From Palsa-360 sp963719875 (GTDB taxonomy: Bacteria; Acidobacteriota; Terriglobia; Acidiferrales; UBA7541), in the NCBI GenBank assembly GCA_963719875.1, contig CAVRDJ010000004.1, positions 1,550,001 through 1,614,000 on the forward strand: DNA of 64,000 nucleotides, read 5' to 3'. The notes beneath the pieces are model-generated. The model saw only the letters and a program-made list of their open reading frames with translations, did not search any database and was not told where the DNA came from. Of the stretch, positions 18,135 through 28,105 are shown piece after piece. The translations under genes were made by a program, and so were the position numbers. Every line of letters begins with the position of its first letter. The first letter of the stretch is position 1.

Positions 18135-20135
18135 TTATTTGCGGCTCTGGCTTAAGCTGGCCGGGGCCATCGTCCAATCCCAGTGCGGCCCCGCGGCCTC
18201 GACGATAGGCGCCACATCTTCCTGGAGCAAGTAGCGCTCCTGCACTAATTTCTTCGCTGCCTCTTCCACGCGGCGCACATATTCTGCACGGGTGCCATAG
18301 CGTTCTTCGACTGACAACCGCGGATCATGGCTCTTTTCTCGATCGCCACGTGTTTTCGCGAACGGAATGTAGGACCCGGCCATGGCAATCAGCGTGTCCG
18401 GCGCGCCGGTTTGCTCGCTGCGGAAGGCCCAATCCGTGTAAGTTCCGAGCGGAACCGCCTGCTCGGGCAGGCGAATGCCACCTATGTCATTGCCATCGCT
18501 GTCCACTTGTGGAACGATAAACGGCAATACCGAAAAAACTCCAGGCAAGTCGGCGCGGAACCCACCGGGCACATGCAAGGGCCACTGCACCGCGGGCACG
18601 TTCGGGTATTTAATGTCGCGTTGAGCGATAAGAGTCCCGTCCGAAAGCTGAGGATGCCGGCTGGGCGGCGGTGCGACACCTTGCCTTGTCCAATGGTCCA
18701 GCGCCACGAGCAGGGCACGCTGAGCCCACCGATAATCGTTTGGGTTGACTTTGAGGGGTTGCGCTGCGCTGTCAGCCGGCGGCCAAGAGCCTGGACCGTG
18801 CTTAGCACCGGCGAGAGTGAAAATTCGTAGGTTTGGTGGATCGGGCAAATCTTCCAGACCGTCCAGGGAAAGGTGTCGCAATGCCGCCACGCGGCCTCGG
18901 TCCCAATATTCGGATCCAGAGTCCACAAGAAAGATCTTGGGCTCCAGGCCGGCTGGGACGCGTGCGCCGAGCCCATCTCGTTTCCCTGTCAAAGGATCGG
19001 TAGTGATTTCATAACGAATCGGAAACACCGTTTCCGTAAAGGAACCAAGCTCGTTGGGAAGCGCGAATCGCTTGTTGAAGCTTCCAAACGATGTCCCGCC
19101 AGTATGGATGAAGAGGGCATCGATGGCTTGCCGGCCTTGTTCATCCGTGGTGAAACCTTCATAGACAAGTTGACGCTGATACCGGCCGACCTGGGAGGCG
19201 CCATACGTGTAAACCAGCCGAGCGTGGACGATTGCATCGGAATTGTTTTTTATCGCGGAGGCCATATCTCGAATGGCAGCAAACCCCAGCCCCGCGACAG
19301 GCGGATTCTTGCTTTCGTATGTAAGCTGGTACGTTTGGCCTGCTTTGATGCCGCCCTTCACCGTCAGCCAGTTCTGGTCGAACACAATCTTGCCATTCTC
19401 TATTCGCCCAAACTGCCAGTCTTCGCGCGGAATGAGCCGCGGCGTGGCGACCCAGCCTTCACGGACGGTTAACCGGTAGGCAGAATTCTTGGGATCGAGC
19501 GGTGGATATACATCCGTGTTGTATTCGGACGTATAGTCAAATGACTCGGAAGGTTTGTCGGGGATAAACCACGGACTGATCCATCCAGTTATCGGCTGAC
19601 CATTGTCAGTCGCGATGGGGGCCTGCAACCCGACAAGATTCTTGTCCCTCCCCTTCCGCACTTCGAATTCCCAGCCCACGGCCACGAGCGTGTAGCCTTC
19701 CCGCATTAGCAAGCCATCGCCAAAATCGGATTCGGCCGTCGGATCGGATGAACCCCTGGCGCGGTTGAATACGCCTAACAATCCCTTGCCGCCGCGGTTT
19801 ACCACATCAAAAAGCGCGACGCCGTTTCCATGCGAAGGATCCTTTGGCCTGAGAATAAACAGGTCAGCAGAAAATTCCACTTTGCCTTCGCTGTTTCTGG
19901 GCGCCTTGTCGACATCTGCAATTATTTTGTTGTGGGGATTGTTTGGGTCAACGGTGAAATAAACCTTGCCCGCCAGCTTTTCATAAGCGCCAACTGTACC
20001 GAATGCTTTTCCATTCAACACATCCTGGCGGCTGGAAATCTCGACCCGCGTAACCTCGGCCCGCATTGCTCCCGGCGTGAGCGCTAAGAGCGACACTAAA
20101 AGCAGGCCAAATACGTGTCGAATATATCGGTTCAT
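18135..20135 (-). CDS. Secreted alpha/beta hydrolase-domain protein
   Basis: A 666-residue exported protein from the ATG at 20135 (MNRYIRHVFGLLL), preferred to an upstream ATG at 20156 because a GGGGGA ribosome-binding site sits just before it and a signal peptide (to about SLLALTPGAMRA) follows at once. The body resembles the family annotated alpha/beta hydrolase domain (PF20091-like): VEISSRQDVLNGKAFG, VALFDVVNRGGKG, YTLVAVGWEFEV, YGASQVGRYQRQLV (probable nucleophile elbow GASQVG) and LAGAKHGPG (probable catalytic His). Substrate is unknown. It lies on the same strand as the NHL-propeller genes and receptor, 180 bases beyond the nearest one, and could be cotranscribed with them. Confidence 0.78.
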   Translation of the reverse strand: MNRYIRHVFGLLLVSLLALTPGAMRAEVTRVEISSRQDVLNGKAFGTVGAYEKLAGKVYFTVDPNNPHNKIIADVDKAPRNSEGKVEFSADLFILRPKDPSHGNGVALFDVVNRGGKGLLGVFNRARGSSDPTAESDFGDGLLMREGYTLVAVGWEFEVRKGRDKNLVGLQAPIATDNGQPITGWISPWFIPDKPSESFDYTSEYNTDVYPPLDPKNSAYRLTVREGWVATPRLIPREDWQFGRIENGKIVFDQNWLTVKGGIKAGQTYQLTYESKNPPVAGLGFAAIRDMASAIKNNSDAIVHARLVYTYGASQVGRYQRQLVYEGFTTDEQGRQAIDALFIHTGGTSFGSFNKRFALPNELGSFTETVFPIRYEITTDPLTGKRDGLGARVPAGLEPKIFLVDSGSEYWDRGRVAALRHLSLDGLEDLPDPPNLRIFTLAGAKHGPGSWPPADSAAQPLKVNPNDYRWAQRALLVALDHWTRQGVAPPPSRHPQLSDGTLIAQRDIKYPNVPAVQWPLHVPGGFRADLPGVFSVLPFIVPQVDSDGNDIGGIRLPEQAVPLGTYTDWAFRSEQTGAPDTLIAMAGSYIPFAKTRGDREKSHDPRLSVEERYGTRAEYVRRVEEAAKKLVQERYLLQEDVAPIVEAAGPHWDWTMAPASLSQSRK

Positions 20136-20313
20136 GGATCCCCCATCTGTATTCACAACTCTTATTGCAGGACTACTTTGTCGAATCGGTAGCTGAACTC
20201 TTCCTCGAGAAACAGGGTCTTTTCATCCGAACACCTTTGCTATTATTCCTTCTTCACATCGCCGGAGAAAATCCGTTGCCCCCCTTGTGATTGAGTATAT
20301 TTCTCAGCCCTGC

Positions 20314-21471
20314 CTAGGGATGCAGGGTGAGCTTTTGAACTCGCCAATTCGAGATCTCACCGGCGTAAATTTCGTTATCAGTCCGGCAGTCGAGTTCGTG
20401 CACGGCCATGAATTCCTTCAACTGCTTGCCGCCTTTGCCGAATTTGCCCAGGATGCGGCCATCAAGCTCCATCTTATAGATTTCTCCGTTGTCACTCATA
20501 TCCGTTGTGCCGGTTGAATTCGAGCTGTAGAGATATTGGTGCTGCCCCGGAGTGATGCAAATGGCCCAGGGAGCGCCCACGTTGATAAACGCCGTCTTGA
20601 AGTTTCCGTCATTGTCAAAAACCGAGAGCCGCTTGTTGGCCCGGTCTCCAACATATACGTTACCTTGATGGTCGACTTGTATGGTGTGGACGTCTTCGAA
20701 TTGGCCGGCATCCTTCCCTCGCGAACCAAACGCTTTGAGGAATTTGCCGTCCTTGTCGAATTTCACAACTCTTTTATTGTTGTATCCATCGGAAACAAAA
20801 ATATTTCCAGCAGCATCCCAGGCGACATCGGTCTCCCGGTTGAACATGGCGAAAGGCCCCAAATTGAATCCTTCTCCGCCCCCGCCCTGAGCTGCCGGCG
20901 CGCCGGTTGCCGGCGCCGCAACCGGTGGGCGCGCAGAAAGGAGCAGCTGCGTCTCGATCACGCCGCCCGTCCTCCCGCCGGACGATTGACCCTCCTCAAC
21001 CGGCCCGGGAATGCCCGAGAAATCTTCCGGTTTCCGGCCAAGAGTCATCAATATTTTGCCTTCGGGGCTGAACTTGACGATCATGTTCGACCCTTCGTCT
21101 ACCATCCAGATGTTGTCCTGGGGATCCACGCGCACGGTGTGAGCAAAGGCTTCGGCATAAATGCCCTTGCCGATCTCGCGCATAAAATTTCCTTTTTCAT
21201 CAAACTCGTAGAGGCGGGCGGCGGCGCCGCGTCCAAATTGGCGCGAAGTGCCGACCGTATACGCGAGAAGACCGTCCCGTGTGTAAACGAAGATGTGCCC
21301 CTTGGAGTTCGTCGCTACACCCACGGCTTCACCCATCACAATATTGTCCGGCATCTTCAGCAGGTTCGGCGCGGAATCGTATGGTATTTCTTTCACTGAA
21401 ATCTGCGCGAAAAGCGGGCTAGCAAGGAAAAAAATCACTGCCGCCAAAACGAATTGTGAGACGCGTCGCAT
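20314..21471 (-). CDS. Secreted NHL-repeat beta-propeller protein (paralogue 1)
   Basis: A 385-residue protein from the ATG at 21471, supported by GGAGG six bases upstream; an in-frame ATG at 21519 is less likely. A signal peptide (MRRVSQFVLAAVIFFLASPLFA) precedes NHL-type propeller blades (GHIFVYTRDG, FAHTVRVDPQDNIWMVDEGS, IFVSDGYNNKRVVKFDKDG, NVYVGDRANKRLSVFDNDG). The fold resembles peptidyl-alpha-hydroxyglycine alpha-amidating lyase (PAL) propellers, but I cannot show the catalytic residues. It has a Gly/Ala/Pro-rich insertion of about 40 residues in the middle that the other two paralogues lack. It ends NWRVQKLTLHP, a tail shared by all three paralogues. It probably acts in the periplasm or outside the cell. 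Confidence 0.85.
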   Translation of the reverse strand: MRRVSQFVLAAVIFFLASPLFAQISVKEIPYDSAPNLLKMPDNIVMGEAVGVATNSKGHIFVYTRDGLLAYTVGTSRQFGRGAAARLYEFDEKGNFMREIGKGIYAEAFAHTVRVDPQDNIWMVDEGSNMIVKFSPEGKILMTLGRKPEDFSGIPGPVEEGQSSGGRTGGVIETQLLLSARPPVAAPATGAPAAQGGGGEGFNLGPFAMFNRETDVAWDAAGNIFVSDGYNNKRVVKFDKDGKFLKAFGSRGKDAGQFEDVHTIQVDHQGNVYVGDRANKRLSVFDNDGNFKTAFINVGAPWAICITPGQHQYLYSSNSTGTTDMSDNGEIYKMELDGRILGKFGKGGKQLKEFMAVHELDCRTDNEIYAGEISNWRVQKLTLHP

Positions 21472-21567
21472 GAGAGCCTCCGTAAACAAAATTAATTCCA
21501 TTTGAGAGCAGCGCCGCATCTTTTCACAGGCGCTCTCTTCCAGCTGATTCCTGATTGCTGGCTGCCG

Positions 21568-22569
21568 TTACTTCGCGTCTGGGTGAAGTTCCAGCTTCTG
21601 CACGCGCCAATTCAATAGCTCGCCCACCAGCAGCTCGTTTTCGCTGTTGCAATTCATTTCATGAATCCAGCCGAACTCCTTCATCTTCTTCCCGGCAGTG
21701 CCAAATTTGCCCAGGATATGCCCGTCCAAATCGAGCTTGTAGACCGGGCCCACGGCATCCGAGCTGTAAAGATATTGCTTCTGCCCGGGCGTGATGCAGA
21801 TAGCCCAGGGAGCACCCATGCCCGTCCAAACGGCGCGGAGCGTCAGGTCATTGTCGAAAACCTGGATTCGACTGTTGCCTCGGTCGCCGACGTACACATT
21901 GCCCTGCTTGTCGGTCGCGATGGTGTGCGGAGTGCTGAATTGACCGGGCTCCTTGCCCTTCATACTTCCGCCAATCGCCTTGACGAATCGGCCATCCTTG
22001 TCGTACTTCACCACTCTCGCGTTCCCGTAGCCATCGGAGACGAAGATATTTCCGGCGGCGTCCCAAGCCACGTCCGTCTCCCGGCTGAAGGAATAGGGCT
22101 GCGCGGGTCGCGGCGTATCTCCGGGAAGAAGCGGATGAAAATTGAAGCCGCCGGGTACATCCCCTTCCGCCGATTCCGGCCTGCGGCCCATAGTCATCAG
22201 CACTTTTCCCGCCGGGTTGAACTTCACGATCATGTTCGAGCCTTCGTCAACAGTCCAGACGTTGTCTTGCGGGTCGACGCGCACCGTGTGAGCAAACGCA
22301 AAGGAATAGTTGCGCGGACTGATCTCGCGAACATAATTGCCTTCCTGATCGAATTCAAATAGCTGCGTCTCACCGCTGCGCGTGAACACAAAAATATGTC
22401 CTTTGGAGTTTTGCGCCACACCCGCAGCTTCGCCCAAATAAATGTCGGCCGGAAGTTTCAGGACATTGGGCGCGGAATCATAAGCAATTTCAGGCACGCT
22501 TTGAGCGAGCAGAGGAGAGGTCAGGAACGAAACTACGACAATCAGGCAAAACTGAAAACAGCGCTTCAT
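21568..22569 (-). CDS. Secreted NHL-repeat beta-propeller protein (paralogue 2)
   Basis: A 333-residue paralogue of the previous gene, 96 bases away on the same strand. The ATG at 22569 has GGAGGA directly upstream and is followed by a signal peptide (MKRCFQFCLIVVVSFLTSPLLAQ). It shares YDSAPNVLKLPADIYLGEA, FAHTVRVDPQDNVWTVDEGS, ETDVAWDAAGNIFVSDGYG and the C-terminal LLNWRVQKLELHP with its neighbours. This is the shortest and cleanest copy, about six propeller blades. The nearly identical architecture indicates local gene duplication. Function is not known; PAL-like lyase or ligand-binding roles are both possible. Confidence 0.85.
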   Translation of the reverse strand: MKRCFQFCLIVVVSFLTSPLLAQSVPEIAYDSAPNVLKLPADIYLGEAAGVAQNSKGHIFVFTRSGETQLFEFDQEGNYVREISPRNYSFAFAHTVRVDPQDNVWTVDEGSNMIVKFNPAGKVLMTMGRRPESAEGDVPGGFNFHPLLPGDTPRPAQPYSFSRETDVAWDAAGNIFVSDGYGNARVVKYDKDGRFVKAIGGSMKGKEPGQFSTPHTIATDKQGNVYVGDRGNSRIQVFDNDLTLRAVWTGMGAPWAICITPGQKQYLYSSDAVGPVYKLDLDGHILGKFGTAGKKMKEFGWIHEMNCNSENELLVGELLNWRVQKLELHPDAK

Positions 22570-22740
22570 GGAATCCTCCATATCAAACCGGGTGTGATGG
22601 ACTTGCCGCGCGCAGTCGCGACTTGCGACAAAATGGCTCATGAGGTGACATCGTGATTGGCTGGAGAGCGGGAACCGGGACATTTGTGCAGCGATTGCTC
22701 CCGGTTCTCCTTCTCGATCGGTCTTCTTGTTACCTCATGC

Positions 22741-25700
22741 TTAAAAAACGATCTTCAGCGCAAACTGCATCTCCCTCATCGGTACCTGCGTAGGATTATC
22801 AAGCAGACCAAAACCACCTTGTGGACTTGGGTCAAGTGCGATGAGATGGTCAGAAGGGGGTGCGAAGTTCGTGCGATTGAAAATATTGAACAGCTCTGCG
22901 CGGAATTGGACATTGAAACTTTCCCCGAGTCTCTTGATATGATTGTCCTTAACAAATGACATGTCAACGTTGAACAACCCCGGCCCAACGATCGAGTTGC
23001 GCGGAAGATGGCCGAGGAGATTGGGGCATGTATCGGGACCAAGTTTGACCGAATTTGAAGGATTAGCGTTGTAAGAGAGGATGAAACCCTGATCACACTT
23101 GGTGTGCGTGGGATCAAAACCTGCAGGTGCCGAAGGAAGGACAAAGCATTGGGGCTTAAGATACTGAAGGTTACCCGGCTGAACCGCGTTTTGGGGAGTG
23201 CAGCCTGGAGCCAAATCCGGAATAGACATTGGTTCAGCGTTGATTTGCCCCAACGGGTCGGAGGCGAGGCCCGTCAAGGGCCAGATAGGACTGCCGTCGC
23301 TCAACTCAAGTAGTCCTTCTACTCCCCACCCTCTTGCGATCCATCCAGCGGGCCCGGAGAAGGACGCCGGAGTCGGAATCTGCCATAGCCAGTTAATTGT
23401 CAGATTGCGGCCGACATTGAAGTCCGAAGGCCCTTTGGTAATGGCCAAGTCCCACCACGGCGTGGCGGCGGTTGGGTTCGATGAGTAGTTGTCTCCGGCG
23501 AAGCTGCCGGACGAGGTGTCCAAGGACCTTTGCCAGGTAAAGGAAGCCTCCGCCTGGAAACCATGACTGAACTTCTTCGTAACGTTTGCCTGGAACGAGT
23601 TGTACCAGGACTGGGCTTGAAAAATCGTGGACAGAATCAAGTTGGGAATGAACGGATTGATGATGTTCCCGGGCACAATTCCGGTCGGGGGAGGTGGGAA
23701 AGGGGGGTTCGCCGGGAGTGTTCCACAAGCCCCCTGAGCCAAGAATGGCGACGAGCAGGCAACTAGCGTGCCGAGTGGGACGACACCCGAGGGGTCGGCC
23801 TTGTTGCTTGGCGTGGTGGGAAACAGCCAGCCAGCCGAAGTTTTAGTCGGAAACACCGTATTTAGCGTGTCAGTCTGGAAGGGGTTGTGGATCCCCCTCG
23901 ATCCCGCGTAAGCAAGGGTGACCGAAGTGCTCGCCGTGATTTGACGCTGGACGTTCGCGTTCCATTGCATGACGTAATTGCGACGGGGATTGGAATCGGT
24001 ATACTGAAACCTCCCTCCCGCACTCGGTGAAGTGGTTGCAGCGATCGCGGCATACCCCTTGTCGAACGCCCCCTGCGGAATTTGCGCGGCGGTAAGATCA
24101 ACCTCGGCGCCCGCTGGAGAGGCTTGCAAAGCATTGAGGCCAAACATGTACGGCATAGGGAGAACATCAAATATCCCGAACCCGCCGCGAACAGAGGTCT
24201 TGCCGCTTTTAAATGGGTCCCAAGCAAAACCGACTCTCGGCTCAAAGTTCTTGAGCGTCGGATTGGTCGCAAAAACCGAATCTCTAAGGGCTGTACATGT
24301 AGAGTCTACTGGAAGGCCATTGATATCCTCCACGCAGCCGCCAGGGTCGGTCCATAGTGTCGGCAGGATCCGGAACTTCCTCTTCAGTTCGTACGGAATC
24401 GTTGACATTTCGTAGCGCAAGCCCAAGTTTACTGTCAGATTGGAACGCATCTTCCAGTCGTCCTGGACATATCCGCCGAAAACAGAGTTGCGGTTATAGT
24501 GTTTCGTGTTTCCGGCAGTGAAGGGCGGACTCGTGGGCATCCTAACCGAGTTGGTGATATTCTCAAGATAGTGCGTCAGATCCAGGAATGCTGCGCTACC
24601 AGTTCCGTTTCCATTGACCAGGTCGGTGTGATTTCTCAGGAATTCAAAGCCCAACTTCACATTATGCTTCCCAAATGTATGGGAGGCATCGTCGAACACT
24701 TGAAAGTTATGAACCCAGTCGCTGAATCCACCAGCCTTGCTAAAACCCCCGAAGCTGGTAAGGTTGCCAATTCCGCCACCGCCGCCGCCTTGCGGACTGA
24801 TACCAGGCGCTGCCAGCGATGAAGTCATCCCAAACTGAGTGTCAACTAATGATGGAAGAAGAGCCGCAATTCCGGGGTTCCTGACGATGGATTGCGAATA
24901 TCCCAAACGAATGCTATTCACCATGGAAGCGCTGAAGACGTGATTTTCCTCCACGGAGATGGCTTGGTTCGGAATAATGTACCCGCTGGTCGACAAGTTC
25001 AAAGGATCGGGCTTGGCCCACGAGGAGTGGTCCCAATACCAACTGGAATTCAGGCTGTCCTTCTCCGAAATCTTGACGTCGCCCCGGAGAGTGACATAAT
25101 TATCAGTCACCGCTTGCTTGCCCGAAAAAATGTATTGCGCCGAGTTGTTGTCAGGCCCGACTAGGCAACTAGGGTTTGTAACGTCGCAAGTCGGCAGCGG
25201 ATCGAGAGCGTTTGTAAAGGACTCTACAAAGTTATCAACACAAAGAGACGCCTTTCCGGGCGCCAGGTTTGTCGAGTTGGCAAACGGGCACCCGCCTGAG
25301 TTCGTAAGCGTGCCCGCAGCGATGCCCTGAGCCGGGGTAATTTGGTTGCCGCTACTGTCGTTGATTACTCCTAACCTTGCGTTGGGAGTGAGGACCTGGG
25401 CGACTCCGGGTATACCCTTCCTTTGACGGAGTCCTTCGTAATCACCAAAGATAAAAATCTTGTTCTTCTTGATGGGCCCTCCCCCCGACCCGCCAAACTG
25501 GTTGCGCACAAATGCCCCTTTGTTTGCCCCGTCTATATAATTTGACGAGTCAAACGCCGCATTGCGAAGGAATTCATAGAGGCTTCCGTGAAACTGGTTC
25601 GTGCCGGACTTGGTTACTGCATTGATGACTCCGCCCGATGTGAAGCCGTACTCCGCCGAGTAATTGGCGGTCAATACCGAGAATTCCTGAATCGCGTCCA

Positions 25701-26370
25701 CACCCACGCTTGCACCGAGTACGTTCCCCGGACCGGCGTTCGAGTAATCGTTGACAATAATACCGTTCAGCCTGTAGACGTTCTGCGTGGGCCGATTTCC
25801 ATCAATGGTCATCTGCGCTCCCAAGCCCCTCAGGTTGCCGCCAGGTTGGTCGACCGATTCATGGGGGCGCACCGAGACCACACCGGGTTCCATCGTCGCT
25901 AGGGATGCCCAGTCGCGCGAGTTCAGAGGCAACTCCAGGATCTGCGCGCTTTCAATGTTGCCGCTGAGCGTGGCGTTCGTCGTCTCAATCACGGGGGCGG
26001 CGCCAGTAACCTCCACCAACGTAGTTGTATCACCGACCTTCAAAGAAAGGCTTAAATCCTGTTGGGCGCCGACGGTAAGCGTCACTTTGGTCGTCGAGGT
26101 GTTGAAGCCTGTCGCCGACACCGACACTGCGTATTCGGCGGGCTTGAGGTTCACCAAATTATAGTTGCCGGTACTGTTCGTGGTGGTTTCGCTCGTTATA
26201 CCAGTGGCGGCATTCTTGGCGGAGACTTTCGCGTTGGCCACGGCTCCACCTTGCGCGTCGGTGATGGTGCCATTAAGCGAGGCGCCTGCCACCTGCGCAT
26301 ACAGTGGAGCTAAACAGACGATCCCGATCACCCAAATCAATACAAGGATCTTAGTCGCGTAGGATGTCAT
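22741..26370 (-). CDS. Oar-like TonB-dependent receptor with carboxypeptidase-regulatory domain
   Basis: A 1209-residue outer-membrane protein from the ATG at 26370 (GGGAGG upstream). Order: signal peptide (about 1-26), carboxypeptidase-regulatory-like beta domain (about 28-110, SLNGTITDAQGGAVANAKV), plug domain (about 125-240, with LPLNSRDWASLATMEPGV and GLGAQMTIDGNRPTQNVY), then a long beta-barrel with alternating strands and aromatic residues. It ends MREMQFALKIVF, the terminal Phe expected for insertion by the BAM complex. This Oar/TonB-dependent family is strongly expanded in Acidobacteria. The three NHL proteins around it on the same strand suggest one transcription unit or regulon for capture and processing of a polymer or peptide. 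The ligand is unknown. Confidence 0.92.
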   Translation of the reverse strand: MTSYATKILVLIWVIGIVCLAPLYAQVAGASLNGTITDAQGGAVANAKVSAKNAATGITSETTTNSTGNYNLVNLKPAEYAVSVSATGFNTSTTKVTLTVGAQQDLSLSLKVGDTTTLVEVTGAAPVIETTNATLSGNIESAQILELPLNSRDWASLATMEPGVVSVRPHESVDQPGGNLRGLGAQMTIDGNRPTQNVYRLNGIIVNDYSNAGPGNVLGASVGVDAIQEFSVLTANYSAEYGFTSGGVINAVTKSGTNQFHGSLYEFLRNAAFDSSNYIDGANKGAFVRNQFGGSGGGPIKKNKIFIFGDYEGLRQRKGIPGVAQVLTPNARLGVINDSSGNQITPAQGIAAGTLTNSGGCPFANSTNLAPGKASLCVDNFVESFTNALDPLPTCDVTNPSCLVGPDNNSAQYIFSGKQAVTDNYVTLRGDVKISEKDSLNSSWYWDHSSWAKPDPLNLSTSGYIIPNQAISVEENHVFSASMVNSIRLGYSQSIVRNPGIAALLPSLVDTQFGMTSSLAAPGISPQGGGGGGIGNLTSFGGFSKAGGFSDWVHNFQVFDDASHTFGKHNVKLGFEFLRNHTDLVNGNGTGSAAFLDLTHYLENITNSVRMPTSPPFTAGNTKHYNRNSVFGGYVQDDWKMRSNLTVNLGLRYEMSTIPYELKRKFRILPTLWTDPGGCVEDINGLPVDSTCTALRDSVFATNPTLKNFEPRVGFAWDPFKSGKTSVRGGFGIFDVLPMPYMFGLNALQASPAGAEVDLTAAQIPQGAFDKGYAAIAATTSPSAGGRFQYTDSNPRRNYVMQWNANVQRQITASTSVTLAYAGSRGIHNPFQTDTLNTVFPTKTSAGWLFPTTPSNKADPSGVVPLGTLVACSSPFLAQGACGTLPANPPFPPPPTGIVPGNIINPFIPNLILSTIFQAQSWYNSFQANVTKKFSHGFQAEASFTWQRSLDTSSGSFAGDNYSSNPTAATPWWDLAITKGPSDFNVGRNLTINWLWQIPTPASFSGPAGWIARGWGVEGLLELSDGSPIWPLTGLASDPLGQINAEPMSIPDLAPGCTPQNAVQPGNLQYLKPQCFVLPSAPAGFDPTHTKCDQGFILSYNANPSNSVKLGPDTCPNLLGHLPRNSIVGPGLFNVDMSFVKDNHIKRLGESFNVQFRAELFNIFNRTNFAPPSDHLIALDPSPQGGFGLLDNPTQVPMREMQFALKIVF

Positions 26371-27013
26371 GGTCGTTCCCTCCCGAGTTGCGTTAGGATT
26401 CCCCAGATATCCGACATACCGACTTCCCCAAAACCTTTGTAAGTAATAGGGCCCCTCCATGGAAGCAAGGCGAATAATTGCAACTTGGAAGGAATCTCTG
26501 GATGGTCTTCTTTCGGAAAAAACAACGATCAAGGACAGACATTCCGAGCAGTGCCATCGCGGTTCTTTGCCTCATGGCAAAATCAGAAACACCCACGTGG
26601 TGCCTCCAATGCTCCGTTTTGCCGTCACTCGGAAAAACTTGTTATTGAGTCTAAGAGTTCCCTGTTAGGCCGTAGGTAGCACGTGAAGTAGGCATTGTCA
26701 ATCGAAATCTATTGCAATTTTTGGTCCTAACTGCCTTCTCCCTCGGAATAGCCTTCCCATCAATTAAAATGTGTTGTTGGGAATCATCTATCTCTGAAAT
26801 ACAGTAGCATTCTAGTTTGGCGCAGGTACTCAATTGCAGATTCGAGCTGAAAGAACCGTCTGCAGTGGCATTGCGTGTGGTTGTGGCAATTCCATTGGCC
26901 GAATCGATTAACGGAGATTGCAATTCCCGGGGACTATCGGTGGCCCCCGGGCGCACACGGCTCCCTGAATTCACAGGTCAAAATGATCAGATTTCGACTT
27001 TTCTTGCAGCTCC
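26371..27013. other. Intergenic region upstream of the receptor gene
   Basis: About 640 bases with no supported gene. It should contain the receptor promoter and the end of the NHL gene transcript. Short frames on both strands are not protein-like. Confidence 0.45.
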
Positions 27014-28105
27014 CTATTTCTTCGGATGCAGGATGAGTTTCTGCACGCGCCAGTTCAGCAATTCGGCCACGTAAATCTCGTTTTCCGACGGGCAGGCGAT
27101 TTCGTGGATCCAGCCGAATTGTTTGAGTTCCTTGCCGGACTCGCCGAGCCAGCCCAGGACTTTTCCGTCCAGGCTGAGTTTGTAGACGCGACCCGGAAAG
27201 GCATCAGAGGCGTAGAGCACCTGATTTGGTCCGGGCGTGATGCAAACAGACCACGGTGAGCCAGGGCCCAATTGTCGCGCATACATGTCTGTCCCACCCA
27301 ATATCGGTTTCGGGCCGATCGCCGCGACCTCCTTCGCATAATCAAAAGGTACATCGATCTTAATCTGGCGGAGGTACTTGCCCTCGCTGTCGAAGACTTC
27401 GATGCGGGAATCGCCGCGGTTCGCGACATAGACATTTCCCTGCGCATCGGCTGTAATCCCGTGCGGCGTGTCGAGTTGTCCGGGCCCATCACCGGGCTCG
27501 CCGAATGACTTGAGCCACCGGCCGTGCTTATCTACCTTCGCCACGCGGGAATTGATGTAGCCGTCACTTATGAAGGCGTCACCTGCCGCATTCCACGTCA
27601 CATCGGTTACCTGCCGAAACATTCCGTCCACCGGTGGCAGCGGAGGATGGGGATGCTTCAACGGCTCCGTTCCTTCGTCCGATGCCTCCTGTTTCCGGCC
27701 GAATACCATGGTGACTTGGCCCGCCGGATTGAATTTGATAACCATGTCGGAGCCTTTGTCCGCGGCCCATATGTTGTCTTCCTTGTCGACTCTCACTGTG
27801 TGTGCGAAGGACCACGCATACAGGTTGTGGCCGATCTCTTGAATGAATGTGCCATCGGGGCCGAACTCCAAAAGTTGCGACGCCGTCGCAGCGTAGGCCG
27901 GACCGGTGGAATTGCCACGCGAATAAACAAAGATGTGTCCCTTGGAATTAACAGCTACGCCGGCGATTTCGCCGAGATACAGGTTCTTCGGGAGTTTCAA
28001 CAAATTGGGAACTGAGTCAAACGGAATCTGCGGAGCCGCCTGCTGGGCAACCAGCGCCAGCGGGGCAATCATGAAAAATACTAGAGCAAGCGCATAGCGT
28101 TTCAT
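27014..28105 (-). CDS. Secreted NHL-repeat beta-propeller protein (paralogue 3)
   Basis: A 363-residue paralogue upstream of the receptor gene, with a signal peptide (MKRYALALVFFMIAPLALVAQ) and the same frame: FDSVPNLLKLPKNLYLGE, FAHTVRVDKEDNIWAADKGS, QVTDVTWNAAGDAFISDGYI, NVYVANRGDSRIEVFDSEG and the tail LLNWRVQKLILHP. It carries an extra loop of about 30 residues (DVPFDYAKEVAAIGPKPI) between blades. It is more diverged than the other two from each other, so the duplication that placed copies on both sides of the receptor is older. A GGAGG ribosome-binding site precedes the ATG. Confidence 0.85.
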   Translation of the reverse strand: MKRYALALVFFMIAPLALVAQQAAPQIPFDSVPNLLKLPKNLYLGEIAGVAVNSKGHIFVYSRGNSTGPAYAATASQLLEFGPDGTFIQEIGHNLYAWSFAHTVRVDKEDNIWAADKGSDMVIKFNPAGQVTMVFGRKQEASDEGTEPLKHPHPPLPPVDGMFRQVTDVTWNAAGDAFISDGYINSRVAKVDKHGRWLKSFGEPGDGPGQLDTPHGITADAQGNVYVANRGDSRIEVFDSEGKYLRQIKIDVPFDYAKEVAAIGPKPILGGTDMYARQLGPGSPWSVCITPGPNQVLYASDAFPGRVYKLSLDGKVLGWLGESGKELKQFGWIHEIACPSENEIYVAELLNWRVQKLILHPKK

